A stretch of DNA of 64,000 nucleotides from assembly GCF_000471905.2 (NCBI RefSeq), contig NW_006499912.1:3775344-3839343 (forward strand), read 5' to 3'. The notes under the pieces were generated by a model. The model saw only the letters and a program-made list of their open reading frames with translations. It had not been told where the DNA came from and ran no database searches. The position numbers and the translations under genes are program-made. The DNA is from Amborella trichopoda (Eukaryota > Streptophyta > Magnoliopsida > Amborellales > Amborellaceae). Position 1 is the first letter of the stretch; each line of letters opens with the position of its first letter. This document shows, piece by piece, positions 59,101 through 64,000 of this stretch.

Positions 59101-61818
59101 AGTTTTATACTTTGTAAGAAAAAAGTACTATAAGCATTAATTTCTATCAAGTATAAGTACGATACTTCCTATGACAAAAGTACAAGCTCTCAAAAATAAT
59201 CATAAGATATTGCTAGGAAAAGAGAAGGTACAATATAATCCATGCTTTTAATGGCAAAGAAAAAATAAGGAAAAATAAAGAACTTACATGGCACAAGGTA
59301 AACGAGAAAGGAACAGAGGAAAGTTGACGAAAGGGAGATAAATATCAAGCGGTCTATAGCTTGGAGAGGGAGAAACCACTGGTCAACAGGGCTTGGAGAG
59401 AGAGAAGAGTGGGGTCTATGGTTTGGAGAGCGAGAAACAAGTTGGGAATGGAGAAAACCCTAGAAAGTTTATGGAAACCCTAATTTAGCAAGTAAAGATA
59501 TTTTTTATTTTTTATTCTAAACTACTTATTTTATTCTAAAATACTTTTTACTTTTAAAATAAAATTCTCTTCAATGAAGAATGGAGTGTCTAAGTAAAGA
59601 AACATTACTTTTGAAAAAAGAAACATGTCCAAAAAAAGAGACACGGTTGACACTTAATAGAGGGTTGCATGTGTGTCCAAGAGCGTGGACACATGTGTTG
59701 GTGTCCTTCAGGTGTCAATACATGGTCTAACCCCCGGACGCATGTGTCTATGTTTCATAGATGGCTAGAGAAAATCTATTTTCTGGTTTTAGCCAATGTA
59801 ATTTCCCAGAGGGCCATTACATCAGATTCTTCTCTGGTTAGTGGGGAACCTGTTTCCATTTCATTAGACATCAACCAAATTGTAAGGTGACTTCATACAT
59901 AAACAAAGCATTCAAAATCTTACTGATTCTTTATGCCTTTTTACCTGTCCAGTAGATTCCTTGTATATTTCAATACAACGGCAGAATTGTGAATAGGGAA
60001 CTATACTAGCTAACTACTAATTTCTTGTAGAAATTTCCGGGATCAATGGTTGGACCATGCAAAATAGAAAGACTTTTTATTGGGCGGATGACTTGATCAA
60101 TTTATGTATATATGATGATAGATTTGCTTTGATTGCATGGTGTAAACTCCTTGTTTTCATAAGTAGATATGAATTTGGTTGAACCTCAGCACAATGGTTG
60201 GGATGGTCTCATAGTGATGAAATATCTCTCGGAAATTTGGGGGATATCAGAGAATGGAGCTGGTCTTCCTTAGGTAATAAGGGAAAGAAGGCCACCTCAT
60301 TGAATGATAATGCCTCTCTAGACAAAGGTAGGAAAGCTCAAACATGATGGAAGGGGATAAAATGAGAAGATTACAGTTGACAAGAGAATATCATGACTTG
60401 GTTAAGCTAGAGGACATTAGACCTTGTTAATGTCTAGGGTCAAATAGCTAAAAATAATAGGCAGAGCACTAGGTTTTCCTATAAAATTGCCAATACTTGA
60501 AGGAACAGCATCAAATCCATAGCATTTTTGTTGTTCATATAAATGTTGTTGTGGAGGCTGATATTTTTAAGGAGGTTATGGGCTTCTCCCTTAGAGTTTG
60601 TGCACAACTGAGAAAGATAAAGCTCATAGTTCGATGGCTTTTCCATGAAACTCTTTTAGAATTTCTGACCTCTTGTCAAAGAGGAATTGGTGAAATGTAT
60701 GATTAATTCTTTGACAGAGGAAGATTGTACCATAAATGCAGAAAATATTGAGGAATGCTGAGCTATAAGCTTAATGGGCTGTGATGCATTCTTTGTTCAT
60801 TTCCCATCCCAAGCAATCATTATACTCAATAGGCACATCTGGGACAAAGCATTGAATGCACTTGTACATGTGTAAAGAAAGTAGACCTCGTTGTTAAGAT
60901 GGATACTGAGGAAACCTATGACCATGTGCCTAAGAAATTTCTGGATTACTCGATGCTCTCAATGGGCTTTGGGCTACATGCTGGGGTGTGATTGTGGTAT
61001 TTGTAACCACGGCTTTCTTCCCTATTTTGATTTGCCTCTCTAGGAAATTCAGAAGTTCTAGAGTGCTCAAAGAAAGAGATTTCCTGCAAGAAAGAGGTTT
61101 CCTGCCCTTTATGTTCTTCCTTGTTCGAGAAGCTTTAAGCAGGCTGATAGACTTGGTTACTGGTTTCGGCCCCATCGAGGGATCTAAGCTGAGCCTTGCG
61201 ATGTGGTTGTCATGCACCCATAATATGCCTCTACTGCACCCGCACCCATAATGAAAGAAGACACTTGGGATCTAGTCAATCGATATATTTCTGAGTATGT
61301 AGTGTGTGGCATTGTCTAATAGAGCCCTTATATAAACTTGAATTGGCAATATGGGGTGTGAACCATGCTGTTTTTGGTTCAGACTTGTTTGGAAAGAAAT
61401 GGTTCTAAACAGCCGTTTGGGTAATATACATATAGGATGCTTTCGAAGTGGAGGGTTATTGCATCTTCTCCAGACTTTAAATACAGTTTGGAAAGGGAAT
61501 CAGGAAGGGTTGCTAAAGGTGTTACAGATCATCTTTGGACTGTTGTCTGCTGGAGCGACTCTACTTTTCATGCCTGATTCTTGGGAGTTGAGAAATCTTA
61601 GATTCTCTTTACAACTTATGAAGAGGATTCTCTTTTAAAGCATAATTATACTTTTCTGAAGTTCTAAACTGTTGTAATTTTGGTGTTTCTTCGCGAAACA
61701 TAACAATAACCTTTTGGTCTTTTTGGTGCTTTTGAAGGTATCAGCTTTAAATGAGGCTACTGCAGGAAGTGTGAAATCTATTTTTAAAGCTTGGGAGTTA
61801 CGCTTGGATACTTCTAAG
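56164..61818 (+). CDS. PITH-domain protein (thioredoxin-like associated), 5' part: exons 1 and 2
   Basis: Exon 1 is 56164-56247 (MACLHDHSCEDHDCGSQWSL then YKHIDIPK, 28 aa). Exon 2 is 61738-61818 (VSALNEATAGSVKSIFKAWE then LRLDTSK, 27 aa). Both junctions are phase 0 with GT..AG intron 1 (5490 bp), and a GTAAAT donor follows exon 2. The start MACLHDHSCEDHDC and the joined HIDIPKVSALNEA run are those of plant PITH-domain proteins of about 200 aa. In other eukaryotes the PITH domain binds the proteasome, in thioredoxin-like protein 1. The remaining exons (the beta-sandwich part) are not in the window; the open end of intron 2 reaches base 64000. The HDHSCEDHDC cluster is His/Cys rich. Intron 1 holds a foldback, a MITE, LINE debris and a tandem repeat. 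Confidence 0.88.
57001..57105. repeat. 35-bp tandem repeat, three exact copies
   Basis: The unit starting caagtagctcttttcacatt occurs at 57001, 57036 and 57071 with no difference between copies. It lies in PITH gene intron 1. Confidence 0.95.
57297..57850. mobile_element. Diverged MITE of the TTATCAAGA/AAGACTGGAC type
   Basis: The left 'ccattaagactggacaagtt' is loosely mirrored by 'agtctggacttaataacctt' at the right end. The interior has 'ggtcgaacc' and 'gttagacaggtctaaaa' words like the 4795 and 14527 elements. Boundaries are approximate. Confidence 0.45.
58141..59763. mobile_element. Large foldback element, ~1.6 kb, in PITH gene intron 1
   Basis: The left end 'atgaaacatagacacgcgta' is mirrored at the right by 'acgcatgtgtctatgtttca'. 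Complementary blocks run inwards: 'tctttttttggacatgtttc' (58260) against 'gaaacatgtccaaaaaaaga' (59620), 'aacttgtccttgtctcaact' (58629) against 'agttgagacaaggacaagtt' (59085), and the centre near 58855. The arms are about 700 bp. The right arm has ~190 bp of extra sequence around 59165-59360. No transposase is seen. Confidence 0.85.
59770..60849. other. Intron 1 of the PITH gene, nothing firmly recognised
   Basis: Open frames at 59669-59890 and 60497-60706 (+) show no clear family. Some of this may be degraded LINE sequence leading into the RT fragment at 60850. Confidence 0.4.
60850..60980 (+). mobile_element. L1-like LINE reverse transcriptase fragment
   Basis: The plus strand reads VDLVVKMDTEETYDHVPKKF then LDYSMLSMGFG. 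This resembles the L1 palm block (C-K-x-D-x-E-K-A-Y-D-H-V..FL..ML..MGFG). It is very short and decayed. Confidence 0.6.
60981..61737. other. End of PITH gene intron 1, nothing recognised
   Basis: Open frames on both strands (60930-61217 minus, 61351-61638 plus) have no recognisable motif. The final 40 bp are T-rich and lead into the acceptor before 61738. Confidence 0.4.
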
Positions 61819-62699
61819 GTAAATTAACTTCTAGCAGGATTGTTGGTAATCCTACTTTTGCAACTTGTTGGATACATCTTGTTTTACCTTCGATAGAAAG
61901 TAAACAGTGCTGATTGAGATGATGTTATTCTTTTCTCCATAAGTTGGAAGTATTTTTGTATTTATTTGAAGTTATTATGGATGTGCAAGAATTTCAGTTC
62001 ACATAATCTGCCGGGTTTTAATTGGGAACATTTTTGCCTATTGATACAATTTCCCCTTTACTTTCCATCAAAGCACATTTCATTTTGTTTTATGGTTTTT
62101 GGATTATCCAAAAGTAAGAAATTTTAGGCAATTGCATGGACACAATGGGGATTCTTTTCAACATTCGGATTGGTATATGACAAAATACCATATTTACAAA
62201 GGAAAAGAAAGATGAAACACCTCAGAAGTTGTTGACATGTCTGCATATCTGTACAATTCATAAATGAATGTACAACTGGAAAACTTACATAACATAACAT
62301 AAATGTTGAAAAAGGTATTAAAATTCAGAAAAATCATACAAATAATTTCTTATACTTTTCTATAGTGTGATAGATTTCCTAGGAAGAGTTAATAGGACCC
62401 CTTTTCTTCAAAATTTTTAATATTTCCTAAGAACATCTCTAACATAGTTGTTGAAGTATCTAGCCTTTTAGAGAATTATCCTTGGGGTTTGGCATAGGAT
62501 GTCAGGATTGACAAGTCTTGATCATGATATTGATGCTTTTGCCACATATGAACCATTTGTTCAGAATTGTTTACAAAGTCCAATACAGAACTTCAATTGA
62601 AATAATGAGTTCATGAAATAACTTAGTTATATCGTTGAAAGAAATCTAATCGACCGTGAAGCTTTATACAAGATAGTGTTGGGGAGGAATAGGGCGTGT
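61819..62699. other. Start of PITH gene intron 2, nothing recognised
   Basis: AT-rich with no exon-like sequence. The next PITH exon expected from the family was not found in this stretch. Confidence 0.45.
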
Positions 62700-63060
62700 G
62701 TTTGATGCAGTGTTTGAAAACTCGCCGAGTCGAGCCGGACTCAGCTGGTTCGACTCGGGAATCGTTTGCTACCGAGCCGGTTCCACGAAAAAACCGGGAA
62801 TCGCCCGTGTCCAGAGAGAACTGGGCGATTCAACGAAAGAACCGGGCAATTCGACAAAAAAACCTGTATTTTTTGGGTTTACACGTGGCAGCCTCACAGT
62901 AGTGACATGTGGCACACGTGGCCACCTCACGAGAGTGACACGTGGTAACTCACCTCACGTTTGCCTCCCTCGCGTTTCTACACGCGCAATGGAGTGTCTA
63001 TTACACATGACTTTATAGAGAACCAAGCAACGCTTATCCTTCGATGTGGGATAATTTCCA
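62700..63060. mobile_element. Mutator-like terminal repeat, third family member (one end)
   Basis: 'gcagtgtttgaaaactcgcc' and 'gagtcgagccggactcagct' resemble the terminal repeat of the 37688-40133 element ('cagtgtttaaaaattcggc' with GC-rich CGG words after it). 'cgatgtgggataatttcc' near 63043 also recalls 'cgatgtgggacaattctcc' near 38055. The other end is probably beyond the window. Confidence 0.5.
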
Positions 63061-63117
63061 TAAAAAATCATTAAAGCAAGATGATTGAATATATATTATT
63101 ATAGAAGCTAGTAGAAT

Positions 63118-63290
63118 CACATGTGGCGACGTAGCCGTGTTGGTTGACAACACTGATTTTTTTGTGCATGTCTTGAGTTCGAACCCCATAGCGAACACCA
63201 AAAAACATTTTGAGTTCGAACCCCTTAGCGCACGCACAACAAATTTTTTTTTTTTTGAGTTCGAACCCTTTAGCACACAACAAAAAAATT
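63118..63290 (+). mobile_element. tRNA-derived SINE-like fragment with repeated B box
   Basis: 'ggcgacgtagccgtgttggt' resembles a pol III A box, and 'gagttcgaacccc' is a good B box. The B-box segment with 'tagcgcacgc'-like sequence is repeated at about 63174, 63211 and 63258. There is no cloverleaf, so it is not a tRNA gene. Confidence 0.55.
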
Positions 63291-63304
63291 TTTGTTGTAA
63301 AAAA

Positions 63305-63560
63305 AAATAAACAAAGGCAGAAAATACTGTTGTAAAAAAATAGAAAAAATATAAAATAAAAGGCTTTTCAAGACAAAGATAAAAAAGATAATACAACATT
63401 TTTTTATTTTTCTTGTAAAAAAATGCAATTTATTGTCAAAAAAATAAACAAGGCAGAAAATACTGTTGTAAAAAAATAGAAAAAATATAAAATAAAAGAC
63501 TTTTTAAGATAAAGATAAAAAAGATAATACAATATTTTTTTATTTTTCTTGTAAAAAAAA
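63305..63560. repeat. ~136-bp imperfect tandem repeat, AT-rich
   Basis: 'ggcagaaaatactgttgtaa' recurs near 63316 and 63452, followed by the same 'aaagataaaaaagataatac' block. T/A-rich derivatives ('ttatttttcttgtaaaaaa') continue to about 63760. Confidence 0.8.
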
Positions 63561-64000
63561 TACAAGTGTAATATAACAAGTATTTCTTGCAAAAAAAATA
63601 AAATGTACTTTGGCAGCATCATTTTTTTATTTTTCTTGTAAAAAAAAAAAAAGTAATACAACAAGCAAAAAAAAATGTAGTACAACATCTTCTTCTTTTG
63701 TCAAAAAAAAAACAAAGATAATCAACAAGTATCATATTTTTCTTGTAAAAAAAAATAAAAGATAACACAATAAGTATTTTTTGTGAAAAAAAATAAAAGG
63801 TATTTCTTCATACAACCTAGGAATAAATGGTCTAATTATATTTTTTATTTTTATAACATGATGGTCCTTAACATAAATTTAGTAATATTAATTTAAAGAT
63901 AGGATTCATACAATGAGGCCATTTGAAATCTCTCTCTTTCTACTAACAATCTCTTCCACTAATTTATTCTAGAAACCTAAAAAATTAAAGAAAATTGGTA
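63561..64000. other. AT-rich intron 2 sequence to the window edge
   Basis: It holds repeated 'ttttcttgtaaaaaaa' words and no gene signal. The window stops inside the PITH gene's second intron. Confidence 0.4.

Noticed and set aside
61351-61638. 95-codon plus-strand frame in PITH intron 1
   Set aside because: No family match, and placing it between exons 1 and 2 would break a junction that is continuous in PITH proteins.
63118-63290. Possible tRNA gene
   Set aside because: A and B box-like words are present, but no cloverleaf or acceptor stem can be drawn.

Overview
The window is nuclear DNA of a flowering plant, most likely a non-grass angiosperm. Split genes with GT-AG introns, very AT-rich spacers, plant RTE and L1 LINEs, a Ty1/copia remnant, Mutator-type elements, tRNA-derived SINEs and Caulimoviridae integrants all point there. 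I cannot name the species.

Only three host genes can be supported. (1) Minus strand, 3216-9119: a complete five-exon clade-E-like protein phosphatase 2C of 334 aa, with all metal-binding motifs and an N-terminal acylation signal. (2) Minus strand, 26591-45115: a three-exon gene for a MERIT40/BABAM1-like protein of 267 aa, the BRCA1-A/BRISC deubiquitinase scaffold subunit. Its second intron is about 16.7 kb and is filled with mobile DNA. (3) Plus strand, from 56164 to beyond the window: the first two exons of a PITH-domain (thioredoxin-like associated) protein, with a 5.5 kb first intron and later exons past base 64000.

The rest is repeat landscape. 1-3100: RTE LINE fragment, SINE-like copies and a tandem duplication. 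9.4-17.5 kb: many small inverted-repeat elements, including one MITE family with eight copies in the window. 18.5-21.4 kb: degenerate Ty1/copia pol plus one LTR. 21.4-25.3 kb: nearly full but frameshifted L1 LINE. 30.4-32.3 kb: a Pack-MULE-like element carrying SEUSS-like co-regulator sequence. 33.6-36.8 kb: an endogenous pararetrovirus copy (A) with an internal deletion. 37.1-40.9 kb: an L1 fragment split by a 2.4 kb Mutator-like element with a perfect 9-bp target duplication. 49-56 kb: MITEs and a second pararetrovirus mosaic (B), bounded by two identical 37-bp stretches and beside a 20-N assembly gap. 58.1-59.8 kb: a large foldback element inside the PITH gene.

The three genes have no evident shared pathway. 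They act in phosphatase signalling, DNA-repair/deubiquitination, and a thioredoxin-like or proteasome-associated role. The most notable feature is how two genes tolerate long, layered insertions in their introns while keeping intact frames and splice signals. Pararetrovirus copies are described only as broken relics.
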